Positions 20,020 to 32,284 of a DNA stretch of 64,000 nt are shown here, in pieces (position 1 is the stretch's first letter; the number at the start of each line of letters is the position of its first letter). The DNA lies in assembly GCA_963576475.1 (NCBI GenBank), contig OY754974.1, forward strand, positions 4,554,747 to 4,618,746, written 5' to 3'. The DNA is from Molanna angustata (lineage: Eukaryota > Arthropoda > Insecta > Trichoptera > Molannidae). A model generated the notes under the pieces. That model had not been told where the DNA came from, did not search any database, and worked only from the letters and a program-made list of their open reading frames with translations. A program made the translations under genes and the position numbers.

Positions 20020-22998
20020 ATGGAACATGACCAGACTTCTTGCCAAAAAATTGAAGACGTAAACAGTTTATTTACTCAAACGGATTTCGCAATCATAAAC
20101 ATGAACATTAGAAGCATCAATAAACATTTTGATGAATTTTGCATACTTTTGGGCACAATATCTTTTGGAATTGATTTAATTATACTGACAGAAACGCAAA
20201 TGCGTGTGGACATTCCGTATTGTATTCCAGGATATTCTGTTCTTTCTCGCACATGTAGACATACGTCACATGACGGCATAACTATTTTCTATAATGATAA
20301 TACGATTACGGATTTTACATATGAAATGCCAAATTTGATGTTCTCAAACTGCATTTTAATTAACTATAAACATAATAACAAAAAATACTGCATGGTTGCT
20401 ATATACCGCTCACCATCTTTGTGCGTTAAGGAATACATAAAAGAACTTGCTACATCACTAATTCCACTTGTAAAATCTAAAAATTGTAATAACATAATTT
20501 TCACCGGTGATATTAATATTAATATTTTAAATGAAAAAGTTCTAAATGCAGAAGAAAATAACTACCTGAATCTATTATATTCTGAGGGATTCACTTCTTT
20601 TATTAACACTACAACTAGACCAAACTTGAGGAACATTGATTCGTGCTTAGACCATATTATGGTGAAATCCAAAGATTCGTTTTTACCTAAGGCAGCCGTA
20701 GTGTCAATTGACATAACCGACCACCTCCCGACTTTCTATGGTCATAGTTATATTACGAGTGACGATGTTTGTAACTCTAGTAACAATAAACGTATAAAAG
20801 TCGATTATTCTAAGCTCAAATCTTTAATTTCGGTAGAATCATGGCATAATGTTTTCTCTTCCCATGATCCCAATGATGCATTAAATCAATTTTATCATGT
20901 ACTCAATGAGCATACTAACTCTTGTAAAATTGTAAAAACTCTACCCAAAAGTAAACACAAGAAAATACAACCCTGGATTACTCGCGGCATAATTGTGTCT
21001 ATACATCACCGAAATAAATTATTTATTGAATTAAAAAAACATGAAAAATTCTGTCAGTTGAATAACATGTCCGTTTCATCACAGATTAGACAGAGTTTTA
21101 TTACTTATCGAAATATGTTGAATTTATTAATTAAGAAATGTAAACAAGAATATTACAATAATGAACTAACTAAGGCAAAGAATGATCCGAAAAGAACTTG
21201 GAAAATAATAAATGAAATAGCATCAAGGAAGAGGAAAGAATGTATATCTATCAATAAAATTGAACATAATAATGAATTTGTTACAGACAGTCACAAAATG
21301 CCTGATATATTTAACAGATACTTCACAAACATTGCGACAGACCTTCTTTCTAGTATGTCTATGACCAACAATACAGTAACAGACTCACCTACGGATTCGA
21401 GTATTACTAATACAAACATGGCAAACCTGACGGAATTTAACTGTATTACAGAAGAGGAAGTAATTTCAATGATAAATGAACTAAAAACTTACACAGCTGT
21501 AGGACCTGATAATATTTGCGTAGAAACCCTTAAACAAATTAAACAGCACATAGCTAAACCAATTAGGTATATTTTTAATCTTTCACTAGAGAAAGCTATA
21601 TTCCCAAATGTACTCAAAATCTCTAGTATAACACCAATACACAAAGGTGGTGCACGACACTTAACTAATAATTATAGACCTATTGCACACATTTCACAAA
21701 TCGCAAAAATATTTGAGAAGCTCATTAAAAAGCGATTAATACATTACTTACAAAAGCACAACATTCTATCTAAAAATCAATTCGGATTTAGAGCTAACTT
21801 GGGCACTGATGATACATTGTATATGCTTACCAAACACGTACATGAGGAACTAGACAGAGGAAAGAAAACACTTTCAATATTTTTGGACTTAAAGAAAGCA
21901 TTCGACACAGTTAACCATAATGTACTTATTAAACGCTTGCATAAAAATGGAATAAAAGGAAAATGTTTGTCTTTATTAGAAAATTACTTAAATATGAGAT
22001 TCCAAAAAACAAAAATTGGTTACGATTACAGCTCTGAACAAAAGGTCATCCACGGAGTCCCACAGGGTACAGTACTCGGACCGATACTCTTTCTTATTTA
22101 CATCAACGAACTGTGTAATGCCGATATCCCTGGTATAATACTGTCTTATGCTGACGATACCTCTATCACTGTAAGTGGAAAAACTTGGCGTGAAACATTT
22201 GCTAACGCAGATACTTGTTTGCGGGTTGTAAAAACATGGCTGAATAAAAGTTTACTCTCTTTGAACTGTGAAAAAACCCTCTACGTCCCATTTTATACTA
22301 ATAGTAGATCGGCGCCCACCTGTAACACTGTCCTTAGATTCCATAACAATGACTGTGATAACAATTGCTCCAAATGTGAAGAGGTCAAGACAGAAAGCTC
22401 CACTAAATATTTAGGTATCATCATTGATTCACATTTAAGGTGGGACAATCATGTAAACTACTTGTGTAAAAAAATAAGATACTTGGGGTATATATTTAAA
22501 AGATTACTTGGTATTGTCAAAACTGACATAGTCAAAATGACATACTACAGTTTGGTACAATCTATGTTAACTTATGGCATGATTGCATGGGGAGGAGTAT
22601 TGGACAGTCATATTGCTCCATTAGAAATTGTACAAAGAATGATAATTAAAAAAATGTACAACAAACCTCCCAGATATCCCACTAAACAATTATTTAAAGA
22701 GAGTGGATTATTTAATCTAAGGAAACTGTATATACTACAATGTCTTAAGTTTATTCACAAAAAGAAAGAAATTTTCATGTTAAATTCACAAAATCGTACC
22801 AGTGACCGTCTGAATAGTATTTACAAAGTTCCTAATTGCAATAAGAGATCGACACAGAGACATTCTGTATTTATAGCTCCCAGATCATACAATATGTTGC
22901 CATTGTCTCTTAAGTCTTTAAATTGCCATTCAAAATATGTGAGTCATCTTAAGACATGGCTTAAGAACAATGACAACATTCAAGATTTCTTTTTATGA
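20020..22998 (+). CDS. LINE ORF2: apurinic endonuclease and reverse transcriptase
   Basis: This 992-residue protein nicks target DNA and reverse transcribes the element RNA there. The N-terminal endonuclease (about 22-235) shows NMNIRSINKH, catalytic E58 in ILTETQ, AIYRSPS, FTGDININ, SCLDHI and ITDHLPTF. The reverse transcriptase (about 480-790) shows YTAVGPDNI, ITPIHKGG, NNYRPIAHI, QFGFRANLGT, D623 in motif A (FLDLKKAFDTVNH), GVPQGTVLGP at 679-688 and the catalytic YADD at 710-713, followed by TKYLGIIID. The C-terminal part (about 800-992) is thumb-like and lacks RNase H. There is no stop or frameshift, and key residues are kept, so it may be active. The YADD and GVPQG set fits the Jockey/CR1 group; the exact clade needs a tree. 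Confidence 0.92.
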   Translation: MEHDQTSCQKIEDVNSLFTQTDFAIINMNIRSINKHFDEFCILLGTISFGIDLIILTETQMRVDIPYCIPGYSVLSRTCRHTSHDGITIFYNDNTITDFTYEMPNLMFSNCILINYKHNNKKYCMVAIYRSPSLCVKEYIKELATSLIPLVKSKNCNNIIFTGDININILNEKVLNAEENNYLNLLYSEGFTSFINTTTRPNLRNIDSCLDHIMVKSKDSFLPKAAVVSIDITDHLPTFYGHSYITSDDVCNSSNNKRIKVDYSKLKSLISVESWHNVFSSHDPNDALNQFYHVLNEHTNSCKIVKTLPKSKHKKIQPWITRGIIVSIHHRNKLFIELKKHEKFCQLNNMSVSSQIRQSFITYRNMLNLLIKKCKQEYYNNELTKAKNDPKRTWKIINEIASRKRKECISINKIEHNNEFVTDSHKMPDIFNRYFTNIATDLLSSMSMTNNTVTDSPTDSSITNTNMANLTEFNCITEEEVISMINELKTYTAVGPDNICVETLKQIKQHIAKPIRYIFNLSLEKAIFPNVLKISSITPIHKGGARHLTNNYRPIAHISQIAKIFEKLIKKRLIHYLQKHNILSKNQFGFRANLGTDDTLYMLTKHVHEELDRGKKTLSIFLDLKKAFDTVNHNVLIKRLHKNGIKGKCLSLLENYLNMRFQKTKIGYDYSSEQKVIHGVPQGTVLGPILFLIYINELCNADIPGIILSYADDTSITVSGKTWRETFANADTCLRVVKTWLNKSLLSLNCEKTLYVPFYTNSRSAPTCNTVLRFHNNDCDNNCSKCEEVKTESSTKYLGIIIDSHLRWDNHVNYLCKKIRYLGYIFKRLLGIVKTDIVKMTYYSLVQSMLTYGMIAWGGVLDSHIAPLEIVQRMIIKKMYNKPPRYPTKQLFKESGLFNLRKLYILQCLKFIHKKKEIFMLNSQNRTSDRLNSIYKVPNCNKRSTQRHSVFIAPRSYNMLPLSLKSLNCHSKYVSHLKTWLKNNDNIQDFFL

Positions 22999-23420
22999 TT
23001 TTACTTCATTGCTTTTTATGATTTGTTCTAATATAAGTGGGTACATACTTATTTTAATTTATGATTTAACGCTTTTTTTCTTTTTTTGTGATCAAAATAT
23101 TGTTTACTTGCAATTTGTATAATTTTCTTAATCACCATTTAGGTAGGTACTTATGATTTTTCAACTTGCGTTGTCTAAAAACTGTTTAATTGTAACGCGC
23201 AACCAACATCTTCCTTTGTAAATTTTATTTAGGTATACCCACATACAGGCTAAGCCTTGTGGGATTTTTGGTGTAATGTGTAATATGATCTGTGTAATAA
23301 GTGTGTATGTTTTTTTTGTTTCTATTTATATTATACTATGTACCGAAAATTTGTTTAATAAATAAATAAATAAAATAAATAAATAAATTATTGTTAAAAT
23401 TTCCTGTAATAGTTTCATTG

Positions 23421-24838
23421 TTTTCATTTTATATATCTTTAAACCCACCTCTATATATTATATAGTTTCATTTTATATATCTTTAAACCCACCTCTATAT
23501 ATTATATAGTTTCATTTTATATATCTTTAAACCCACCTCTATATATTATATAGTTTCATTTTATATATCTTTAAACCCACCTCTATATATTATATAGTTT
23601 CATTTTATATATCTTTAAACCCACCTCTATATATTATATAGTTTCATTTTATATATCTTTAAACCCACCTCTATATATTATATAGTTTCATTTTATATAT
23701 CTTTAAACCCACCTCTATATATTATATAGTTTCATTTTATATATCTTTAAACCCACCTCTATATATTATATAGTTTCATTTTATATATCTTTAAACCCAC
23801 CTCTATATATTATATAGTTTCATTTTATATATCTTTAAACCCACCTCTATATATTATATAGTTTCATTTTATATATCTTTAAACCCACCTCTATATATTA
23901 TATAGTTTCATTTTATATATCTTTAAACCCACCTCTATATATTATATAGTTTCATTTTATATATCTTTAAACCCACCTCTATATATTATATAGTTTCATT
24001 TTATATATCTTTAAACCCACCTCTATATATTATATAGTTTCATTTTATATATCTTTAAACCCACCTCTATATATTATATAGTTTCATTTTATATATCTTT
24101 AAACCCACCTCTATATATTATATAGTTTCATTTTATATATCTTTAAACCCACCTCTATATATTATATAGTTTCATTTTATATATCTTTAAACCCACCTCT
24201 ATATATTATATAGTTTCATTTTATATATCTTTAAACCCACCTCTATATATTATATAGTTTCATTTTATATATCTTTAAACCCACCTCTATATATTATATA
24301 GTTTCATTTTATATATCTTTAAACCCACCTCTATATATTATATAGTTTCATTTTATATATCTTTAAACCCACCTCTATATATTATATAGTTTCATTTTAT
24401 ATATCTTTAAACCCACCTCTATATATTATATAGTTTCATTTTATATATCTTTAAACCCACCTCTATATATTATATAGTTTCATTTTATATATCTTTAAAC
24501 CCACCTCTATATATTATATAGTTTCATTTTATATATCTTTAAACCCACCTCTATATATTATATAGTTTCATTTTATATATCTTTAAACCCACCTCTATAT
24601 ATTATATAGTTTCATTTTATATATCTTTAAACCCACCTCTATATATTATATAGTTTCATTTTATATATCTTTAAACCCACCTCTATATATTATATAGTTT
24701 CATTTTATATATCTTTAAACCCACCTCTATATATTATATAGTTTCATTTTATATATCTTTAAACCCACCTCTATATATTATATAGTTTCATTTTATATAT
24801 CTTTAAACCCACCTCTATATATTATATAGTTTCATTTT
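23421..24838. repeat. 44-bp satellite/minisatellite, about 32 near-identical copies
   Basis: A 44-bp unit (segments TTTCATTTTATATATC, TTTAAACCCACCTC, TATATATTATATAG) repeats head to tail; from 23465 onward I see no difference between copies until the last, which breaks off at TTTCATTTTG. The first copy has one extra T. The array starts about 25 bp after the LINE tail. Confidence 0.97.
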
Positions 24839-25215
24839 GTCGATCGTAAATTAAAAACATAAAGGTTTTCGTACCAAACCTATTATAAAATACCTCAAGT
24901 AGGCGGATACTAAAGATTTTTTATGTCAAGATAAGGATTTTCTTTCCTTTAAAGACTTGAACGGTTAAACGGGAGTCGTTTGTTATTATTATTCCTTCTA
25001 TATAATTGATCGTTAAATTACCTAATAAAATATACAACTCTGCAAATCTTCTATCAATTAGAGAATTATCTATACATAATACAACTACCTATATTAATTT
25101 AAGTAACATCTTAAAATTTCGTTTACCTAAAATATGGCACACGCATGTATGGTTCATTTAGGGAATGTTTAAGAATGAATATGTCCTTGTAACGAGTAAA
25201 TATACATCCTCATAA
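24839..25215. other. Unassigned spacer
   Basis: AT-rich DNA with no gene or repeat recognised. Confidence 0.4.
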
Positions 25216-25345
25216 TGTACATTCCCTAAATAAAGCATTAATGTTTGTGCTACAGGTGAACGAAATCGGTCGTGCAAGGCAGGATTCGAATTCGCGACCA
25301 CTGGATTACGAACCCAGCGCGCTAACCGCCCAGCCTCCGCCCATC
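25216..25345 (-). mobile_element. tRNA-derived SINE type 2
   Basis: The minus strand shows GGCGGTTAGCGCGCTGGG (D arm and anticodon stem), AATCCAGTGG and the B box GAATTCGAATCC. Then come GACCGATTTCGTTCACC and a GCACAAACATTAATGC body end, as in the copies at 940-1075 and 43345-43466. Confidence 0.7.
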
Positions 25346-25528
25346 TCTATATTTACTTGTTAAATGAACATAAAAAAATATAAATGTGAATTCTCTAGTC
25401 TATTTTATAATGGATTGACATTAGTCAATTATTTATTCATATAATAAAATTAGGTATGCCCAAGGCTCGTTAACTGTCGCTAGGAAAATACCTATTATCT
25501 TCCAACTAACCTAAAACACGTGAACTCT

Positions 25529-25719
25529 GGGGTGGCAAGTCTGGTTTGACCTGCGAAATCAAAACCCTAGTGATTACCCATATCATGGATATAATTATCG
25601 TATGGAGTTCTATGACATCTAAAAATATTATAGAACTCCATATATTATAATAATTATATCCATAATATGGGTAATCACGAGGGTTTTGACTTCGCCGATT
25701 GAACCAGACTAGCCCCCCC
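25529..25719. mobile_element. Foldback MITE, copy 1
   Basis: Arms of about 80 bp are inverted. The left starts GGGGTGGCAAGTCTGG and the right is its complement ending CCAGACTAGCCCCCC. The inner arm includes GATTACCCATATCATGGATA. A second copy lies at 34266-34448. I could not settle a target duplication. Confidence 0.75.
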
Positions 25720-25865
25720 TGATGTTGATTTGCTACAAAAGTTCATAGGATATTACGTTATTATTCTAAACATCAGCAAGAAAATGTTAAAAATCCTTAA
25801 TATAGAGAAATTGAATCACAATGTCTGTAGCTGCATTTCTTTCATGTAGTCCAATTTATTTAAAT

Positions 25866-26064
25866 TCAGCGCCTTCGTAGGCTTAGACATGTTTTACATG
25901 GATGGTCGATGACCGTACTCCAAAAAAGGTCACCTGTCCTGAAGGGAGCAGAAGTAGAGGCAGACCTAGGTTGAGATTGCTGGACGACGTGTTGTGTAAT
26001 ATCAAGGAAATGGACCCAAAAATTGGAGAAGACTGGTGGTCGATATGGAGGCATTACGTGCTAT
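25866..26064 (+). pseudogene. LINE ORF2 C-terminal fragment
   Basis: One frame encodes WMVDDRTPKKVTCPEG, then RGRPRLRLLDDVLCNIKEMD and EDWWSIWRHYVL before a stop. This is the classic GHVxRMxDxRxPKK / RGRPRLRWxDDV tail of arthropod non-LTR elements. An in-frame stop lies upstream. Polymerase motifs are missing. Confidence 0.7.
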
Positions 26065-26069
26065 AACTA

Positions 26070-26390
26070 CCCCATAATTTTATACTCTTGTAATCTTGAG
26101 AGGTCAGTAATGCTAGAGAGCTGACCGAAGTAGATTATTACCAATGAAATGGATCCACCAGGTCAAGGAAACTGCCATCTCTACGACTAGAGATGCGACA
26201 CAATTTGCTGAAGATATAGAGGTTCGGAGGGGCTTTGTGCGGGTTACATAATATGTTGGGCATCACGACCCTCATCATGAAGAAAACGACGCAAATAGAT
26301 AGATATAAGCACTCTTCATCCACAGCATTAAATACATTTTTGGTCGTCGTCCACTTCCCAAAATTCCGAAGCGTATCCTTATATTATTTT
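26070..26390 (+). other. Possible further LINE-derived sequence
   Basis: Short plus-strand peptides (for example ATQFAEDIEVRRGFVRV) look coding-like but are broken by stops. I could not assign them. Confidence 0.3.
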
Positions 26391-26394
26391 TAAG

Positions 26395-26550
26395 TTTTTT
26401 TGCTGTATCGAAGGTCCTTGTTGTTTTGGACATTGATCGACCCAAGTCAGGGAGGGCAAACGCCCGTCAGTCGGCACAGGACAATGGGCCGGCTCCGCCC
26501 CCAAACTGCCCGGGGCCGGATTGACAAAGTGCGCCGAAAAATGTATGCAA
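26395..26550. other. GC-rich island of unknown origin
   Basis: A patch with GGGAGGGCAAACGCCC and CCGGCTCCGCCCCC stands out from the AT-rich surroundings. Its base composition suggests a mobile-element leader or exon remnant, and it lies between two LINE fragments. No function is assigned. Confidence 0.3.
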
Positions 26551-26889
26551 ATATTATGGGAAAACAAAAGGATTATCCCTTTGTAAGTACCTACCTAAAT
26601 ATTAAAACCGAACAATACTGGATGATGAAAACAATGTCCTTAAAAAATACAAGATTATCGTACCCGGGCTATAGGTATACAATTTTTGCTGCGGTCTGCT
26701 CTACCTCCACCACCACTCGTTCTGCTTCTTCTTCTTCTAATCTTGCCATATCAGATCCTCCCGACGACGTTGGCGATCACTATAGAGAAAACATACCTGT
26801 CTGTTCCGATCCGTTATGCTTATGGGAACTTGTGAGGATCCCATGCAGAACTTTAAGAAGAGTCTGGAGAACTATAAAACCATGTACAT

Positions 26890-27450
26890 AGACACTACAC
26901 TTACATATAAATATAGTGATAAAGAGAGCTGATTTTAAGGAAACAGTAGAGCTAAAATGACTTCTGCATACATAGGTTATTCTATTACGAAAGATTTGAA
27001 ACATGACAAAGATTGATGAAGTGCTATTTCGAGGTATGTTCTTCTGTATAGTTTAGAAACCTGGACACAATAAGTACACACGATGAATCGTTTGGAGGGA
27101 TTCGAAATATGGCTTCATAAGAATATGCTTCGCTTACTTTGGGCCAACTAAGCGAGCACCAAAAAGGTTTTGAGGATAATTTTTATAAAGCATAAAGATC
27201 CACAAAGTCTCCTATCTGAATCACATCCTGCTTGGACCAAAATTGAGGTCTTCCAATTGTTGCTGACGGGCAATATTGAGAGACGGCGTGGCCTGGCAGA
27301 ATAAAAACATCTTTCCTGCGAAATATCCAAGAATGGACTGGAGCGAGCTGTGTCGAAGAGTTGTTCCGGATAGCGCTGGACCGGGAGGTCTTCGCTCAAG
27401 TGATGGTCAGCGTCGAGGAAACCAAATATAGAAGGGAAGAATCTTATTTC
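26890..27450 (+). pseudogene. LINE reverse transcriptase C-terminal region, broken
   Basis: Plus-strand frames give VLLYSLETWT, then MNRLEGFEIWLHKNMLRLLW, then LLTGNIERRRGLAE and finally ELFRIALDREVFAQVMV. These follow the order of the post-palm region and tail of an insect LINE ORF2 (LYGxExWT, NRLEAFEMWxxRRML, GRRR, ELFRxAxDR). At least two frame changes and several stops make it a pseudogene. Confidence 0.65.
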
Positions 27451-29055
27451 ATATTATAATTGAATTATCTTAAATAAATTAACTGATATGTCGTGTTAGT
27501 CATACTTATCTATTAGGCTGGGCCATACAATTATTTTTATGAAAGGGGTTCCAGAAGCACATTTCCGTGTATCCCTTCCTTGCCATTGTCGTCTCACCGA
27601 TGTGTTTGAGAATTATTGTCACTTGGAAATTTAGTCGCAATAATGAAGGGTAGCAATAAGTGACAAGTGAAAAAAGTTTAGAGCAAGTTTAAAGATCACC
27701 GCATGTGGATGTTTTGACCAGTGCACAGAAAAGAAAGAATCATAGTGAACCAGAAATAATGTAAGCATCGGTCAGATCGTTTATTATGCAGTCCATTATT
27801 TATGATCGTTGTAATAGAAAAAAGTGGTACCTTGTTAATAATAAATGTGTCATTTTGAATGCATCAGTATGCGTTGTTTTAGTGTGTTCGCTGTTATAAA
27901 ATGCAGTAAATGTTGGTTGATTTCGGGAGACCTGTCAGCCGCGCTCTAATAGTAAATTTGAACCAATGTATGTTGTTAATAATAAAATTCTCTACCCGCA
28001 ATAAAACGTTTTCAAACATCCAAAATAATCCATATTTTCCAAAAAAATCATCCTACAAGTCCCTACTTCAAGTATCAGTAGAGGGCCAAAACAACTATTG
28101 AATCTGGAAATTAAAATTCAGTTGCAATCTAAATATGTATGCCCAATTTTTAAGACCCGTTTCACGACGATATGTTAAAAAATTAAATTTACCATACATG
28201 GATGGTCCAGCTTTTTATCCATATCTCACTATCATACACAAAAATTTGATAGATTAGCAAGTGTATTTATTTCGCTCAAAAATATTGTAATAAAGTATGA
28301 GAGGAAAGAGAGAAAATGTGAACATTATATATAGAAGTAAATATAATGTTAATATAATGACGTTTATTGCCAAGTAGATGACGGAAATTTATAAATTGTG
28401 GCATATTTCGAAGAGAGACGTAATTTGGTAACCGTTTTCGGAAATAGACTCATTTGTCAAGAATTATTTTTTGTTATTCTCATTTTTGTCTCCAAAATAT
28501 TTTATCATCTTAACAGAAATAAAAAAATAATCTCTGGAATATTAGATAGGTACTTACTTAATGATCGAATGAATTCAGAAATGTTAATCTATGATTTTTG
28601 TTGGTATTATATAGAAATATTAGGTACTAACCTACCTACCTCATAGGTGTAAGAATTTCAACTTTTCTGGATTTCTACCTACGCCATTCAACGATTAACT
28701 AACCAATTCTGCTCAAGGGAGCGTTCACAATACTACGAAATACAGTTTATAAGATTTTGAAATAACGAACTGTAAATAATAAATACACATAGAAAAGCGT
28801 GTGAGACGATGTATGGATAAAAAAAAATATGCGTCAATATAGGATAACACAACGTATGATTCCTTCTGTATTCGTTCAATACAAAATGTAAAATATTTTT
28901 ATTATATACATATATTTATAAAATATATTTTTTTTAAATAAAAATTGTCCAGTCATTGTTTGTGTACTTTAAATAAAATAAAATAAAATAGGCAATTAAA
29001 GTTTGTTAAAAATAAAATAGTAATGAAAAAAAATAATTATTCGTACGTTCATTTT
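27451..29055. other. Long AT-rich intergenic stretch
   Basis: No domain, TIR pair or tandem repeat was recognised. Short open frames (for example at 28398-28646) lack recognisable features and are treated as chance. Confidence 0.4.
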
Positions 29056-29059
29056 ATCA

Positions 29060-29155
29060 CGACATAACCCCAAAATGTGTAGTAACCAGCGATTGGTGTG
29101 CGGGTGTGCATTAAATCATCCCCACATACCAGTATCGTCTCACCTAAAAAGAAAA
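29060..29155 (-). repeat. Dispersed repeat family G
   Basis: Reverse copy with AAAATGTGTAGTAACCAGCG, GTGTGCGGGTGTGCATTA and CCAGTATCGTCTCACCTAAA. It matches 40150-40262. Confidence 0.6.
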
Positions 29156-29159
29156 ACGT

Positions 29160-30300
29160 GAGAAAAAAAAAATGATCTTTTGTCGACATACATAGAATAT
29201 TCCTAGTGGGAGAGGATTACCTACGTATTTTTAACAGATGTTTAGATTCTTTGAAATTTAATATAAATTAATCAATGAATAAACGATAGAATTAATAAGA
29301 AAATAAACATAAAATAAATAAATATAAAATAAAGGAATAAAATATTAAATATATATATAAAAATTCATACATAAATGTTATTCCAAAATATCGATTCAAT
29401 CAAATATGTAAAAAAATTTTTCAGTGTCAGATACATGTCATGTCGTATTTTGTTACGATCCAGATAAAACAAAAAACTGGCGCTTCGTATCTTAAAACAC
29501 AAGGTAGACCAAATAATGAAATAACAACCATATTACATAAACGCGAAAAGTGCACAAAAAAATGTACCTTCCATCAGATATAATACCTTAGCCATTTATG
29601 ATGGGTATCATGTCAAACACATGTTTCACAACACAACTGTCAATAAAACGCGGCATTATTAGATACATCTAGTTGTGTTTTCTTTGTGTCGCCGCCTTGG
29701 TTGTGTTTACCTGCAAAATATAATAATGATTATGGATGAGTGAAGACCGCACTTTATTATATTAGGTATGTCATGTTGGCCATTATCTCAGGTAATGAGT
29801 AATGGGATGTCCTTTTGTTAACCAAATAATACCACGGTCGCCAAATTAGACATGAATCATTTTTATAATTGATAAAACACAAACATACATTACTATTTTT
29901 TTTGTAGGTCGATATAGATTTGCAAAAGATGTTTAGGAATTATAATATAGGTAGGTATGCGATATTTATTGAAATTAAACATAATATGAATCTATCATGC
30001 TCTGAAATTGGATAATAAGGTACTTGATCTTTAAGGGGAAGGTTATTAATTAATTAAACGTTTTATGGCTTGTAGTTTTTTTTAACATTGAAATATTTTA
30101 TTAAAAATAATAATAAAATAAATTAAACGGAAGAAAAATTTAAAAAATCTTTATTTGGTAAACAATTTTTATTTTAGTACCTACCTACTTATAGATGTGA
30201 ACAAAAAACGTTGATTAATTAAATTTATTAAAGTAATTGAATTTTATTAAAGTTTATTTTCTTTTATTGTCTCCTGAATTATGAGACATATTATATCAAA
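29160..30300. other. AT-rich intergenic stretch
   Basis: Nothing recognisable beyond A/T-rich runs. Confidence 0.4.
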
Positions 30301-30309
30301 TGTTATTAT

Positions 30310-30850
30310 TTAACAGATTTTTAATTATCTCAATAGAGACGAAGTTGGAATATTTATTGTAGGAGAACCGGGAAATCAAGGCACCTACAGGGCTTACGAC
30401 CTGTCATCGGCTGGTTTACGTGATCACTTTATGCGCTTGCGCAACGTTCACCAATTATGCCTTTTTAATGAGATCCCTATCAATTCAATTTTGAAACTTC
30501 TATATATTGTAATACTGAAATTCTTTTCGCTTGAAAATAAGGAATTTTTACTACAGCCATCTATGGGTGAAATTATGAACAACAATCTTATTATTTTTTA
30601 TTTATTTTGTTGTAACGCCATCTATTGAGAGAATTGGTTTTTTGTAAATAATGAAAGCTACAATTCTTATATCTGAGGTGACAATGCATTTTTCGCATAG
30701 AAGTAACCCCTGAATTGCGCCAGACTTATAAGGTCATTTTTGTCTTATTTACCTACTTGTACCAATGTGTAAGTAATCGAATATTTTTTATTATTGCATA
30801 TGCGCAAACATTGGATTTTTTTCCCTGTCGGGAGTCAAAGATATTTTTTA
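30310..30850 (+). repeat. Dispersed repeat family A, near full-length copy
   Basis: The best forward copy runs from CTCAATAGAGACGAAGTTGG through ATGCGCTTGCGCAACGTTC, AACGCCATCTATTGAGAGAA and TACCTACTTGTACCAATGTG to GCGCAAACATTGGATTTTTT and CCCTGTCGGGAGTC. It is colinear with 15743-16325 in reverse. Confidence 0.8.
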
Positions 30851-31027
30851 ACAGATTTTTAATTCTCTCAATAGAGACGAAGTTGGAATATTTATTGTAG
30901 GAGAACCGGGAAATCAAGTCACCTACAGGGCTTACGACCTGTCATCGGCTGGTTTACGTGATCACTTTATGCGCTTGCGCAACGTTCACCAATTATGCCT
31001 TTTTAATGAGATCCCTATCAATTCAAG
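30845..31027 (+). repeat. Family A, head of a tandem second copy
   Basis: Immediately after the previous copy, the head sequence starts again (CTCAATAGAGACGAAGTTGG to GAGATCCCTATCAATTCAA) and then breaks off. It is almost identical to 30310-30490. Confidence 0.8.
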
Positions 31028-31149
31028 TGTTATTAAGTATATGTAAATCAAATTTGAATTTGCTGTGATAGGTTCCTACCAAAAATTTTTTTCTAATCCA
31101 TAAATCTTTTGCTTAGGTACATTCTTTACACCCTTTTTTCCTCAAAAAT

Positions 31150-31430
31150 TAAGATAGAGGAAAGACAGTTATGATGGTACTGGCACGTTGAACGCAGACC
31201 GCCAGATCACATGGTAAAACAAGCAATCTCCGTGGATCTTCCTCGATTTACATCCAGAATTCCTGGATTGTGATAAGTTGAAACCAATTGCAGATACCTA
31301 CATGGCCTAGGTGTCATAATACAGGACAGAACGAACTATAATTTAGAAGAGGAGAGATGACCCAAACAGTCGATACAGACAAAGAGTTATGATGTAGCAA
31401 AGGAAAAGAAATTAAATTTAATTGTAGAAG
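31150..31430 (+). pseudogene. LINE ORF2 tail fragment
   Basis: Frames encode WYWHVERRPPDHMVKQAIS, then DLPRFTSRIPGL and LHGLGVIIQDRTN, resembling a RWYGHVxRRPPDHxVKxAL ... GL...QDRxxW LINE tail. Stops interrupt it. This tail differs from the family in the 55-64 kb array. Confidence 0.55.
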
Positions 31431-32284
31431 AATGCATAATATTATGATTTCCTAGCAAAAACTACGAGTATATAATAAAAAAATATTTATGAAAAAGAAA
31501 GTTTTTATTTCATTTATGCTATGGATAAAATTATTTCGGGGAGTAGGCTAAAGTAAGCAAACTTTTGTACAATAAGTGATTGAAAATTTACAAGTTATTA
31601 AATTTAGTGTGTTTATAATTTATATACATAACATGTGAATAGAGTGTACCTACGTAAAATACAAAACTTTTGTTTGGCTTTCAAAATAACCTACTATTTG
31701 CAACAAATGTTTGTTAAGAACATGCAAACGCAGGCGAATTATCTTTAAAGATTCGGTCACATTAAAGTTAATTATGATTGTGTGAACATTAAACAACCTA
31801 AATAAAGATAATGTTTATAATACCGTTGTTATAACAAATAAACACTTTTATCTCAAACCAAGTCAATGTTACACACAATTTGAGATTAGACAGATTGAGG
31901 AAGTCATCTAATGGTGAATTATTTTCTTTATGTTCAGAGGATCATAACTGCTTCGTTGTTCCAGAAAGACAAATATGTCCATAAAATTGAGGTGAAATTA
32001 ACAAATGATTGTCACACATCTGATAGGCTTACGAAAGATCTTGAGCCACAAACTTGCGCTCTGCACACCCGGAAACGTGGTTCAAGATTTGGTGACAACT
32101 ACACCACTGTCGGTGAAATTAACAAATTATTGTCACACATCTGATAGGCTTACTGTAGTGTACGTAAGTGTGAAAGGGATATCGTGTGTGAAAGAGACGG
32201 ATGGTGTGCCTATATAGGTTTGGTATGAAAGAGTAGGAGGCATTCTGCCATAGGGCCCGTACTGAGACAATACAGAGATTGATT

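Larger units (their letters stand above)
18590..23396 (+). mobile_element. Apparently intact non-LTR retrotransposon (Jockey/CR1 group)
   Basis: The element has a 5' leader of uncertain start, ORF1 (19028-19969), a 50-bp gap, ORF2 (20020-22998), a 3' UTR of about 360 bp and an AAATAAAT tail ending near 23396. Both frames are open. The 3' UTR contains GTATACCCACATACAGG and CTAAGCCTTGTGGG, which recur at 7960-8073 in a truncated copy. I could not place the left boundary or a target duplication; 18590 is an estimate from the start of leader-like sequence. Confidence 0.8.
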
